The notes under the pieces are model-generated. The model was not told the origin of the DNA, ran no database searches, and saw nothing but the letters and a program-made list of their open reading frames with translations. A program made the position numbers and the translations under genes. Positions 6,659-14,053 of a stretch of 28,798 nucleotides of DNA are shown in pieces; position 1 is the stretch's first letter; the number at the start of each line of letters is the position of its first letter. The DNA is from an uncultured Subdoligranulum sp. (GTDB lineage: Bacteria; Bacillota; Clostridia; Oscillospirales; Ruminococcaceae): NCBI GenBank assembly GCA_900545545.1, contig UQZO01000023.1, positions 1-28,798 on the forward strand, given 5' to 3'.

Positions 6659-7657
6659 TTAATCCGCCACTTTATCCAGGTGGTGGCAGGCGGCCCAGTG
6701 GCCCGGGCCGACCTCCCGGAACTCCGGCACCTCGGCCGCGCAGCGCTCATCCGCGTAGGGGCAGCGGGTGCGGAAACGGCAGCCGCTGGGCGGGTTCAGC
6801 GGGCTGGGTACGTCGCCCTGCAGCACGATGCGCTTGGACGTGCGCGCCGTTTTGGGGTCGGCCACCGGAATGGCCGAGATCAGGCTGCGGGTGTAGGGGT
6901 GGACGCTGTGGGCGATGAGCTCAAAGCTGTCGGCCAGTTCCACCAGCTTGCCCAGGTACATGACGCCGATGCGGTTGGAGATATGCTTGACCACGCTCAG
7001 GTCATGGGCGATGAACAGGTAGGTCAGGCCCATCTCGGCCTGCAGGTCCTCGAACATGTTGACGACCTGCGCCTGGATGGAAACGTCCAGCGCCGAGACC
7101 GGCTCGTCGCAGACGATGAACTCGGGGTTCACGGCCAGGGCGCGGGCGATGCCCACACGCTGACGCTGACCGCCGGAGAACTCGTGGGGGTAGCGGTTGG
7201 CATGTTCGCTGTTCAGGCCCACACGCTCCAGCAGCGAGATGATGCGGTCGTGGCGGTCCTTTTCATTGGCCGCCAGCTTGTGGATGTCGATGCCCTCGCC
7301 CACGATGTCCCCGATGGTCATGCGGGGGTCCAGGCTGGCATAGGGGTCCTGGAAGACGATCTGCATCCGCTGCCGGTAGGGCAGCATATCCACCGCGATC
7401 TTCTTTTTCTTGTCAAACAGCACCTTGCCGTCGTAGATGATGGTGCCGTCGGTGGGCTCATACAGACGCAGCAGGGTACGGCCGGTGGTGGTCTTGCCGC
7501 AGCCGGACTCGCCCACCAGGCCCAGGGTCTCGCCTTTGCGGATGGCAAAGCTGACATCGTCCACAGCCTGGACGTAGCGCTTGTTTTTGCCCACGCCCCC
7601 TGCCGGGAAGTACTGCTGCAGGTGCTGGACTTCTACGAGGTTCTTCGCTTCGCTCAT
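6659..7657 (-). CDS. oppF: Oligopeptide ABC transporter ATPase OppF
   Basis: This is a cytoplasmic ATPase that powers peptide import together with OppD. The product has 332 residues. Walker A is GESGCGKTT, the Q-loop is in IVFQDPYASLDPR, the signature is FSGGQRQR, and Walker B is FIVCDEPVSALD, followed by the switch His in IAHDLS. The C-terminal oligopeptide extension has the usual Cys-rich stretch (CRFRTRCPYADERC, later WAACHH). The start ATG at 7657 overlaps the oppD stop by 4 bp. The IVFQDPYASLDPRMT stretch and the VSALDVSIQAQ region favour OppF/DppF over OppD. Confidence 0.93.
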   Translation of the reverse strand: MSEAKNLVEVQHLQQYFPAGGVGKNKRYVQAVDDVSFAIRKGETLGLVGESGCGKTTTGRTLLRLYEPTDGTIIYDGKVLFDKKKKIAVDMLPYRQRMQIVFQDPYASLDPRMTIGDIVGEGIDIHKLAANEKDRHDRIISLLERVGLNSEHANRYPHEFSGGQRQRVGIARALAVNPEFIVCDEPVSALDVSIQAQVVNMFEDLQAEMGLTYLFIAHDLSVVKHISNRIGVMYLGKLVELADSFELIAHSVHPYTRSLISAIPVADPKTARTSKRIVLQGDVPSPLNPPSGCRFRTRCPYADERCAAEVPEFREVGPGHWAACHHLDKVAD

Positions 7658-8655
7658 TCGGCTTTGCCTCCCTTCTCAAATTCTTCTTTCTGGCGCAGCC
7701 AGCAATGGGTGTAATGGGTGTCGCTCAGCTCGGTGCGGGGCGGCATCTCCCGCAGGCAGATCTTCATGCAGCTCTTGCAGCGGGGCGCAAAGGGGCAGCC
7801 CGCAGGCGGGTTCAGCAGGTCCACGGGGGTGCCCTCGATGGGGACCAGGCGCTCCTTCTCCTCGGCGTTCAGCTTGGGGATGGAGTTGATCAGGCCCTTG
7901 GTGTACTCGTGCTGGGGGTCATAGAAGATCTCGTCGGTGGTGCCGTATTCCACGATGTGACCGGCGTACATGACGGCGATCTTTTCGCACATGGAGGCCA
8001 CCACACCCAGGTCGTGGGTGATCATGATGATGCTCATGCCCAGCTTTTTGCGCAGTTCCTGCATCAGTTCCAGGATCTGCGCCTGGATGGTCACGTCCAG
8101 CGCCGTGGTGGGCTCGTCCGCGATCAGCAGCTTGGGTTCGCAGGCCAGGGCGATGGCGATCATCACGCGCTGGCGCATACCGCCGGACAGTTCATGCGGG
8201 TACTGCTTGAGGCGGCGTTCCGGCTCGTTGATGCCGACCAGTTCCAGCAGTTCCTTGGCGCGGGCCCAGGCTTCCTTTTTGCTCTTTTTGGTGTGCAGCA
8301 GGATGACTTCCACGATTTGGTTGCCGATGGTGTACACCGGGTTGAGGCTGGTCATGGGGTCCTGGAAGATGATGGAAACTTCGTTGCCGCGGATCTTGCG
8401 GAAGTCCTTCTCGCTCATTTCGTCGACCTGATGACCGTTGAACCAGATCTTGCCGCTTACCAGCTTGCCGGGATAGGCCGTCAGGCCCATGATGGAGTAG
8501 GCGGTGACCGATTTGCCGGAGCCGGACTCGCCCACGATGCCCAGCACGTCGCCCTGGTTCATCGAAAAGGAAACACCGTTCAGCGCCTTGACCTCACCCG
8601 CGGGGGTGAAGAAAGACAGGTGTTCATCCTGAATCTCAAGAATTTTTTCGCTCAT
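7654..8655 (-). CDS. oppD: Oligopeptide ABC transporter ATPase OppD
   Basis: This is the partner ATPase of OppF, with 333 residues. Walker A is GESGSGKS, the Q-loop is in IIFQDPMTSLNP, the signature is LSGGMRQR, and Walker B is LLIADEPTTALD, with the switch His in ITHDLG. The MRQRVMIAIALACEPKLLIA run is typical of OppD/DppD. The C-terminal extension again carries clustered Cys (CPFAPRCKSCMKIC). The start ATG at 8655 has GGGGAG about 11 bases upstream. It lies 19 bp after oppC and overlaps oppF by ATGA. Confidence 0.93.
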   Translation of the reverse strand: MSEKILEIQDEHLSFFTPAGEVKALNGVSFSMNQGDVLGIVGESGSGKSVTAYSIMGLTAYPGKLVSGKIWFNGHQVDEMSEKDFRKIRGNEVSIIFQDPMTSLNPVYTIGNQIVEVILLHTKKSKKEAWARAKELLELVGINEPERRLKQYPHELSGGMRQRVMIAIALACEPKLLIADEPTTALDVTIQAQILELMQELRKKLGMSIIMITHDLGVVASMCEKIAVMYAGHIVEYGTTDEIFYDPQHEYTKGLINSIPKLNAEEKERLVPIEGTPVDLLNPPAGCPFAPRCKSCMKICLREMPPRTELSDTHYTHCWLRQKEEFEKGGKAE

Positions 8656-8674
8656 GATGTCGTTTGCTCCCCTC

Positions 8675-9724
8675 TCAGTTTTTCAGCTTCGGGTCAAAGG
8701 CATCGCGCAGGCCGTCGCCGAAGAGGTTGAACACCAGGATCATGACGCTGATCATGATCGCGGGGGCCAGCAGGCGGTGCGGGTAGGTGGTCATGCCGGA
8801 GACCGCGTCGGTGGCAAGGGACCCCAGCGACGGCATGGGCGCCGCCACGCCGAGGCCGAGGAAGCTGAGGTAGCTCTCGGTAAAAATGGAGGAGGGGATC
8901 TGCAGGGTGGTGGTGACGATCAGCGTGCCGATGCAGTTGGTGAGCAGGTGGCGCTTGATGATGCGGCCGCTGGAGGCGCCCAGCGCGCGGGCGGCGGTGA
9001 CGTACTCGCTCTCTTTCAGCGTCAGCACCTGGCTGCGCACGATTCGGGCCATGCTGACCCAGTACAGCAGCGCGAAGATGATGAAGATGGAGATCATGTT
9101 GGGGCCCAGCTTCTGCATCCAGCCGAAACCGGGCTGCTGGGACAGCGTTTCCAGCGGGTCCTTGAGCGCGGTGCCCAGCAGGATGATGAGCAGGATGTCG
9201 GGGATGGTGTTGAGGATGTCGGTGATGCGCATCATGATGATGTCCACCCAGCCGCCGGCAAAGGCCGAGATGGCGCCGTAGGTGGCGCCGATGACCAGCA
9301 CCAGCACCGAGGCCAGCAGGCCCACGGACAGGCTGATGCGGGTGCCCATCATCAGGCGCACCGCAAAGTCGCGGCCGTTGCGGTCGGTGCCCAGGATGTG
9401 GGGGAAGACGCTCTCGCCCTGTTCGATGAGTTTGAGTTCCTCGCGCCCGTACTCAAAGGGGGCCAGATTCTCGCTGTATTTGATCTGCTGGTCGTAGGCG
9501 TAGGGCCAGAAGGCCGGCAGCACATAGGCGAAGATGGCGATGAGGATGATGACCACCAGGCTGACCATGGCGATCTTGTTCTTGCGCAGGCGGCGCAGGC
9601 CGTCCTTCCAGAAATTGACGCTGTCGCGCATGACGACCAGGCTCTGCTTCTCCTCCTGCGAGGCGGGCAGGAAGTCGTCCACGTTGAGCTGCAGGCTCAA
9701 CGGGTTCTTTTTCAGGTTTCCCAC
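8675..9724 (-). CDS. oppC: Oligopeptide ABC transporter permease OppC
   Basis: This is one of two membrane channel subunits. The better start is GTG at 9724, because AAGGAGGAG lies 6 bases before it. An ATG at 9763 would sit inside oppB with no ribosome site. This gives 349 residues. A cytoplasmic N-terminus of about 60 residues precedes the first membrane segment (ALVVIILIAIFAYVL-like). The family motif HILGTDRNGRDFAVRLMMG follows, then further membrane segments. The ATPase-contact EAA loop is SEYVTAARALGASSGRII. The protein ends FNLFGDGLRDAFDPKLKN, as is usual for OppC/DppC. It follows oppB by 13 bp. Confidence 0.92.
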   Translation of the reverse strand: MGNLKKNPLSLQLNVDDFLPASQEEKQSLVVMRDSVNFWKDGLRRLRKNKIAMVSLVVIILIAIFAYVLPAFWPYAYDQQIKYSENLAPFEYGREELKLIEQGESVFPHILGTDRNGRDFAVRLMMGTRISLSVGLLASVLVLVIGATYGAISAFAGGWVDIIMMRITDILNTIPDILLIILLGTALKDPLETLSQQPGFGWMQKLGPNMISIFIIFALLYWVSMARIVRSQVLTLKESEYVTAARALGASSGRIIKRHLLTNCIGTLIVTTTLQIPSSIFTESYLSFLGLGVAAPMPSLGSLATDAVSGMTTYPHRLLAPAIMISVMILVFNLFGDGLRDAFDPKLKN

Positions 9725-9737
9725 GGCTTGCTCCTCC

Positions 9738-10655
9738 TTATCTGAGTTTGATGCGCGGGTCAATGACTTTGTACAGGATGTCCACGATCACGTTGGCGAT
9801 GATGACCATGGTGGCCAGCAGGATCGTGGTGCCCATGATCATCGTGTAGTCACGGGTGTTGATGGCCGAGACGAAGTCGCGGCCCAGGCCCGGGATTGTG
9901 AAGATCTTTTCCACCACGAAGGAGCCGGTCATCAGGGTGGCCAGCATGGGGCCCACGTAGGTGACCACGGGCAGGATGGCGTTGCGCAGCGCGTGCTTGA
10001 AGAGGATCTTGACGCTGGAAACGCCCTTGGCGCGGGCCGTGCGCATATAATCCTGGCCCATGACGTCCAAGAGGCTCGACCGCATCAGGCGGGTGATGTA
10101 GGCGGTGGGGTAGATGGCCAGCGCCGTGACCGGCATGATGTAGGCCGCCGGTTCGTTCAGGCCCGTGGTGGGCAGCAGCTTCAGGTTCATGCCGAAGGTA
10201 TACAACAGCAGCACGCTGGATATGAAACTGGGGATGGCGATGCCGCAGGTGGCGAACACGATGATGGTGTTGTCGGCCCATTTGCCGCGGTTATACGCCG
10301 AGATGCACCCCAGCGGGATGCCCACGCAGAGCGCCACCGCCACGGCGACGCCCGCCACCTTGCAGGAGACCGGCAGCTTGTCGGCAATGATCTGGTTGAC
10401 GGTACGGCCGCGCTGTTTCAGGCTCAGGCCCATGTCGCCGTGCACCAGCCCGTTCATGTAGTTGAGGTACTGCACGCCCAGGGGCTTGTCCAGGCCGTAT
10501 TTTTCTTCCAGCGCCTGCTGGGCGGCCGCACTGATGGATTTTTCAGCCACGAACGGCCCGCCGGGGACCAGGTTCATGATGAAGAAGGTAAGCGTCGCCA
10601 CGATAAACATGCTGAAAATGCCCATCGCCACACGCTTGATGACGTACTTCGCCAT
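9738..10655 (-). CDS. oppB: Oligopeptide ABC transporter permease OppB
   Basis: This is the first gene of the operon and encodes the other channel subunit. The start ATG at 10655 gives the typical MAKYVIKRVAMGIFSMF opening and 305 residues. The open frame upstream to 10805 is leader RNA, not protein. Six membrane segments are visible. The extracellular region after segment 1 has VPGGPFVAEK and LDKPLGVQYLNY, as in OppB/DppB. The EAA loop is QDYMRTARAKGVSSVKI, and the protein ends VDILYKVIDPRIKLR. A GGAG lies 12 bases before the start, a rather long spacing. Confidence 0.92.
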   Translation of the reverse strand: MAKYVIKRVAMGIFSMFIVATLTFFIMNLVPGGPFVAEKSISAAAQQALEEKYGLDKPLGVQYLNYMNGLVHGDMGLSLKQRGRTVNQIIADKLPVSCKVAGVAVAVALCVGIPLGCISAYNRGKWADNTIIVFATCGIAIPSFISSVLLLYTFGMNLKLLPTTGLNEPAAYIMPVTALAIYPTAYITRLMRSSLLDVMGQDYMRTARAKGVSSVKILFKHALRNAILPVVTYVGPMLATLMTGSFVVEKIFTIPGLGRDFVSAINTRDYTMIMGTTILLATMVIIANVIVDILYKVIDPRIKLR

Positions 10656-10774
10656 TGTGTTGTGCCACTCCGTTTCATTATGGAATACAGTTTTGGGGGA
10701 TTTGGGCCTCTGTCTCCCGTTTCCCACCGTTTTGCAAACACGGTTGTGCGCCATTCGCGGACAAACAAGAGAAT

Positions 10775-10814
10775 AAAAAAGCCGATGGCGGTTGCGGTTG
10801 CACAAACGCCATCG
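10775..10814 (-). terminator. Terminator-like hairpin in the opp leader (possible attenuator)
   Basis: On the minus strand, CGATGGCG (10814-10807) pairs with CGCCATCG (10790-10783) around a 16-base loop, followed by GC and six T (rc of 10775-10780). It lies about 15 bases after the expected transcription start and 120 bases before oppB, so it would cut transcripts unless it is bypassed. No known riboswitch or T-box is recognised. Confidence 0.6.
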
Positions 10815-10835
10815 TTTATACCCGAAATCTTTTTT

Positions 10836-10864
10836 ATTATAATAAACCTGTCTGCTTTTGTCAA
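10836..10864 (-). promoter_or_regulatory. Consensus promoter of the opp operon
   Basis: On the minus strand, TTGACA (10864-10859), 17 bases, and TATAAT (10841-10836) match the sigma-A consensus perfectly. The leader to oppB is about 175 bases. Confidence 0.85.
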
Positions 10865-11083
10865 TTCTATATTCTTGCTTAATTTTTACAGTTTATGCAA
10901 AAATCAACCAAGAAAATGTGAAATTTTTCAAATTGCCCGGAAAATGCCGGAAATTTCTTCTCCACGGCAAACAAAACAGGGCCGCGCCGGAAACCGGCAC
11001 GACCCTGTACGCCACAGAAGGACACATCCGCTCCAAACCAAAAAATCAGCGGCATCCGGACCCGAAACCGCCCGGAAAATGGC
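10865..11083. other. Non-coding stretch between the opp promoter and the tRNA terminator
   Basis: No gene with a ribosome site is seen on either strand. The part nearest the opp promoter (10865-10975) is AT-rich and could act as an upstream element. It contains a 12-bp direct repeat, GCCCGGAAAATG, at 10935-10946 and 11070-11081. The strong hairpin at 10968-11008 is listed separately. Confidence 0.5.
10968..11008 (-). terminator. Strong orphan terminator hairpin
   Basis: ACAGGG and CCGG blocks pair over 15 bp, including two G-U pairs, around a 3-base loop. On the minus strand TTTTGTTTG follows. No gene ends here. It is either a second terminator for the tRNA transcript or the 3' end of an unrecognised small RNA between 11009 and 11083. 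Confidence 0.6.
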
Positions 11084-11118
11084 AATAAAAAAACGGTTTC
11101 ACGTTTCCGTGAAACCGT
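11084..11118 (-). terminator. Terminator of tRNA-Arg
   Basis: An 11-bp stem (11093-11103 with 11108-11118) with a 4-base loop is followed on the minus strand by seven T. It starts at the CCA end of the tRNA. Confidence 0.85.
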
Positions 11119-11194
11119 GGTGCGCCGGAAGAGACTCGAACTCCCGACCTTCTGATTCGTAGTCAGACACTCTATCCAGCTGAGCTACCGGCGC
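11118..11194 (-). tRNA. tRNA-Arg (anticodon ACG)
   Basis: On the minus strand the acceptor arms GCGCCGG (11194-11188) and CCGGCGC (11128-11122) pair perfectly. The discriminator is A and CCA is encoded in the gene. The D arm begins TAGCTCAGC. The anticodon stem TCTGA/TCAGA carries the loop CTACGAA, giving anticodon ACG. The T-loop reads GTTCGAGTC. The first anticodon base is expected to be edited to inosine by TadA, so it reads CGU, CGC and CGA codons. Confidence 0.95.
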
Positions 11195-11267
11195 AAGAAC
11201 AGTTAGTATAATACCACCGTTCCCGCCGAATGTCAAGGGATTTTTTCAAAAAAGTCATCTTTTTTCA

Positions 11268-11299
11268 AAAAGCCGGTGCACCCGCGGGCGCACCGGCTT
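11268..11299 (-). terminator. Terminator of the BTAD regulator gene
   Basis: AAGCCGGTGC (rc of 11290-11299) pairs with GCACCGGCTT (rc of 11270-11279) around a 10-base GC-rich loop. T-rich sequence follows on the minus strand. It lies just after the stop at 11310. Confidence 0.75.
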
Positions 11300-11309
11300 A
11301 ATGCAGGGT

Positions 11310-12527
11310 TTATACGCGCTTGACCGTTCTGGTACGGCGGCGGCGCGGGGCCGCCTGCCCCGGCTTGGGGGAAAAGGCGTTGTAGTTCAGCAGATAGCGC
11401 CCCTTGGCGGGGGTGCGGTAGAAGGCCTGCTTGATGCGCTCCAGCAGTTCGGCGCTCTGCCCCGGCATACCGCACAGCTGCACGGCGTACTGGGTATCGC
11501 TGTAGCGCGCGGCCACATCGAAGCTGCGCAGGCAGGTGTGCAGCAGGGTTTCCAGCACCTCCATCATGTGTTCTGTCTCCTCGGGGTCCTGGGGCTGCAC
11601 CGGCACCACCGTCACCAGCAGCAAAAACACCGGCACGTTGTACTGCGCCTGCACGCTGCGCTGCATACGGTAGATCTGGCCGAACGTTTCAAAGGAGCAG
11701 ATCATCGCCCCGGCAGCCGTCTCGCTGGGCAGCGCCGCCACCAGGCGTTTCATCTCGCTCTCCATATTGCGGTCGGCCTGGCGGGCCTGGCGCCACATGG
11801 CCCCCACGCGCCCCGGCTCGGCGGCCTGGTGCAGGCAGCCGACAGCCAGCCCGCGCTGCATCACCTGGCGGGCTTCCTCCTGGCGGCCCAGCGCTTCCAG
11901 CGCCATGATCTGCTCCAGATAGATGCGCTCGGCACGGGGGTTCTTTTCCAGTGCATTGGCGCACAGCGCCGCGATGCGCTCGTTTTCCCCGGTCTTTTTA
12001 TACTGTTCCAGCAGATGGATCATTGCCGCGCGATAAAAGACATGCAGCCGCACGGCGTGGCTTTCCACCCAGGGCTCATTGGCCGAGAGCGGCAGCAGCC
12101 GCCCGCGGTACAGCTCTACGATCCGCTCCTCCAGCTCCATGCGGCGGGCCGGGTCCTTTTCCTGCCCGGAGGCCATGGCCAGGTCCTCCATCTCAAAAAC
12201 ATCCACACTGCAGGGCAGTTCGGTGTTCCACTGGTAGGAGCCGCGGTTGGTCACGATGCAGTTTTCCAGCACGGTGAGGTGCTCCTGGGCGATCATGGAA
12301 CGGAACCGGTGCAGGATGGCCCGCAGCGCCATATCCGGGTTGGCACACCGTTCACCGCTCCACAGGGTATCTGTCAGCGTTTTGTGCGGCACCCGTTCAC
12401 CGCGCTGCAACACCAGGTATTGGACCAGTGCCGTCGCCTTGCGGGACTGGGTAAGTTGGGTCAACACCGCATGCCCATCCACCAGGATCTCAAAGGTGCC
12501 CAACATCTTGATTTCAATGCCTGCCAT
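11310..12527 (-). CDS. BTAD/SARP-like transcriptional regulator
   Basis: This 405-residue protein has a start ATG at 12527, with GGGGGAGG about 9 bases upstream. The earlier ATG at 12584 lacks a ribosome site. Residues 1-100 form an OmpR/PhoB-type winged helix: IKMLGTFEILVDG, SRKATALVQYLVL, then TLWSGERCANPDMALRAILHRFR. Residues from about 100 to 265 are helical repeats like the bacterial transcriptional activation domain (FEMEDLAMASG, then LYRGRLLPLSANEPWVE). The last 140 residues resemble a degenerate regulatory domain (FLLLVTVVPV, SFDVAARYSDTQYAVQL) like a GGDEF-fold remnant. It has its own promoter. SARP proteins are best known as activators of antibiotic clusters in actinobacteria. Its target here is unknown, and the phage-derived cluster next door is one candidate. 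Confidence 0.8.
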   Translation of the reverse strand: MAGIEIKMLGTFEILVDGHAVLTQLTQSRKATALVQYLVLQRGERVPHKTLTDTLWSGERCANPDMALRAILHRFRSMIAQEHLTVLENCIVTNRGSYQWNTELPCSVDVFEMEDLAMASGQEKDPARRMELEERIVELYRGRLLPLSANEPWVESHAVRLHVFYRAAMIHLLEQYKKTGENERIAALCANALEKNPRAERIYLEQIMALEALGRQEEARQVMQRGLAVGCLHQAAEPGRVGAMWRQARQADRNMESEMKRLVAALPSETAAGAMICSFETFGQIYRMQRSVQAQYNVPVFLLLVTVVPVQPQDPEETEHMMEVLETLLHTCLRSFDVAARYSDTQYAVQLCGMPGQSAELLERIKQAFYRTPAKGRYLLNYNAFSPKPGQAAPRRRRTRTVKRV

Positions 12528-12605
12528 TGGCCGTCGCCTCCCCCAAACCGAAATAATGCGCATTGTTTCGTTGTTTTTCCGCATTTTGTTGTTTTTTACT
12601 GTAAA

Positions 12606-12635
12606 AGTATACCAAAGGCGCGCCTGCCTTGTCCA
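12606..12635 (-). promoter_or_regulatory. Promoter of the BTAD regulator gene
   Basis: On the minus strand, TGGACA (12635-12630) is followed after 18 bases by TATACT (12611-12606), preceded by TGG. It lies about 80 bases before the start. A 12-bp palindrome AACCGGCCGGTT (12650-12661) lies just upstream and could be a regulator site. Confidence 0.5.
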
Positions 12636-12725
12636 GCAACCAGGCTAAGAACCGGCCGGTTTTCGGCATTTTATTTTTGTTATTTTCTCATTTTTGTACG
12701 GGCACCGCCGGAGTGTCTGAATTTT

Positions 12726-13169
12726 TTACCGCTCGGCGGCCTGCCGGCCCGCTGCCAGCAGTTTGGTCAGCCAGGCAGGCACCGGGGCGCCCATGGCGGT
12801 GGCGTTTTCGGCAATGGAGCCCAGCTCGGTAAAGATGTACCACACCAGAATCACCGGCAGCACCAGCACGGTATATTCGATATCCAGGGCCGGCAGATGC
12901 TCCACCGCCACCCCCAGCACACAGTCGGTGACGGCCGCTACGGTGACCACCAGGATCATGCCGCCCTTGTGCCAGATCCCGGCACGGGCGGTGGCGCTGG
13001 ACCACTGGCCTTTGGCCGCCGCCGCAGCGCTGCCGCTGATCCAGTCCAGCACCATGCAGACCACCCAGGCCAGGATCAGCCAGCCCAGCCAGCCGAACGC
13101 CGCCCCGAAGGCCCCTGCCGCGGCCACCACGACCGCCTTGCACCAGAGAAACAGATTGTCGTTTTCCAT
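12726..13169 (-). CDS. Phage holin (holin_4/TcdE-like family)
   Basis: This is a small membrane protein that opens the membrane so the endolysin can reach the wall. The start ATG at 13169 has AAAGGAG 6 bases upstream, giving 147 residues. Three to four hydrophobic segments are visible: VVVAAAGAFGAAFGWLGWLILAW, then MILVVTVAAVTDCVLGVA, then TVLVLPVILVWYIFTELGSI. The motif LDWISGSAAAAAKGQWSS, with later KGG, is typical of the toxin-secretion/phage lysis holin family. It is the last gene of the phage-derived operon and follows the endolysin gene. No convincing terminator follows it. Confidence 0.85.
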   Translation of the reverse strand: MENDNLFLWCKAVVVAAAGAFGAAFGWLGWLILAWVVCMVLDWISGSAAAAAKGQWSSATARAGIWHKGGMILVVTVAAVTDCVLGVAVEHLPALDIEYTVLVLPVILVWYIFTELGSIAENATAMGAPVPAWLTKLLAAGRQAAER

Positions 13170-13191
13170 ACAAACTCCTTTCCGGGCCGGT

Positions 13192-13848
13192 TCAGACCCA
13201 GCGGCTGGTGTACAGGCCCGCATCGGTCAGGCCGCGGGCTGCACACACCGCCAGAATGGCATCGGCATCGCCCTGGCTGACGGGGCCGATGGTAATGACC
13301 TGCATCCGGCTTTCCTCCGCCGGGGCAGGGTCCGCCGCCGTGCCGTAACAGCCCGCCGCGTTGGGCGTGCCGCTGTAGGCCGTGGGGTCCAGGCCGCGGC
13401 CGGTGGCCGTGGCCCGCACTTCCAGGTGGCAGTGGGCATAAGGCGGGTCGTTGAGGGCCGCGTTGCCGCTGTTGCCCATCACGGCCAGGGCGTCGCCGCT
13501 GCGCACCGTCTGCCCCGCTTCCACCAGCAGTTTGGCACAATGGCAGAAATACAGGTAGTTGACGGCATCGGGCGTCTGGGCGGCGTCCAGCCGGACGCAG
13601 ACGTAATACCCCCACTCCCAGGTGCGGTTGCTGTGGTCGGTCACGATGCGCGCCGTGATGACCTTGCCGGTGATGGCTTTGCGGCTGCCGTCGGGGGCCG
13701 TGTACCAGGGCATACGGATGGTGGTATTGTCCAGCCCCACCAGGTCGATGCCGCCGTGCCAGGTGGCCCCGCCGCCCCGGGTATAGCCGTAGCAGCCGTA
13801 GGCATAAGGGATCTGCACCCGGCCGCTGAAAATTCCGGTCTGTGTCAT
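13192..13848 (-). CDS. Endolysin, M23 metallopeptidase
   Basis: This is a zinc peptidase that cuts peptidoglycan cross-bridges. The start ATG at 13848 follows AAGGGGGG by 6 bases, giving 218 residues. The M23/LytM ligands are present: His31 and Asp35 in WHGGIDLVG, and the HxH motif His139-Cys-His141 in YAHCHLEVR. GQTVRSGDALAVMGNSGNA is also typical. No signal peptide is seen, as expected for a holin-dependent enzyme. After residue 160 a linker leads to a C-terminal segment of about 37 residues (MQVITIGPVSQGDADAIL onward). This looks like a small wall-binding or SPOR-like module, but it is not identified. The holin gene follows at 23 bp. Confidence 0.9.
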   Translation of the reverse strand: MTQTGIFSGRVQIPYAYGCYGYTRGGGATWHGGIDLVGLDNTTIRMPWYTAPDGSRKAITGKVITARIVTDHSNRTWEWGYYVCVRLDAAQTPDAVNYLYFCHCAKLLVEAGQTVRSGDALAVMGNSGNAALNDPPYAHCHLEVRATATGRGLDPTAYSGTPNAAGCYGTAADPAPAEESRMQVITIGPVSQGDADAILAVCAARGLTDAGLYTSRWV

Positions 13849-13859
13849 GCAGTCCCCCC

Positions 13860-14051
13860 TTACCCGATGCGGGCCTTGATGGCAGTTTCCAGCCCGGTGA
13901 CAAAGGCCTCGGTGCCCTCGTCCACATTGATGTAGCTGCCCCGCTCGTTGCTGGCCGTCACATTGCCGTTTTCGTCGATCTCGCTGTAGGCGTAGGCCAC
14001 GCGCAGTCCCTCGGCCGTGCGCACAAAGGAGATCCCCGTCACTTTTTTCAT
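13860..14051 (-). CDS. Small phage protein upstream of the lysis genes
   Basis: This 63-residue protein starts at ATG 14051, with GGGAGG 8 bases upstream and directly after the tail-tip stop. The sequence VTGISFVRTAEGLRVAYAYS suggests beta strands, followed by DENGNVTASNERGSYINV and a C-terminal helix. Small proteins of this kind sit between tail-fibre and holin/endolysin genes in Firmicute phages. No function is assigned. Confidence 0.7.
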   Translation of the reverse strand: MKKVTGISFVRTAEGLRVAYAYSEIDENGNVTASNERGSYINVDEGTEAFVTGLETAIKARIG

Positions 14052-14053
14052 GC

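Noticed and set aside
10935..11081. 12-bp direct repeat GCCCGGAAAATG
   Set aside because: Only two copies exist and they do not flank a recognisable element. Chance or local duplication is enough.
11118..11194. tRNA-Arg as the attachment site of the phage-derived cluster
   Set aside because: No copy of the tRNA 3' end was found at the other border near 24.2 kb, no integrase is present, and the BTAD gene lies between.
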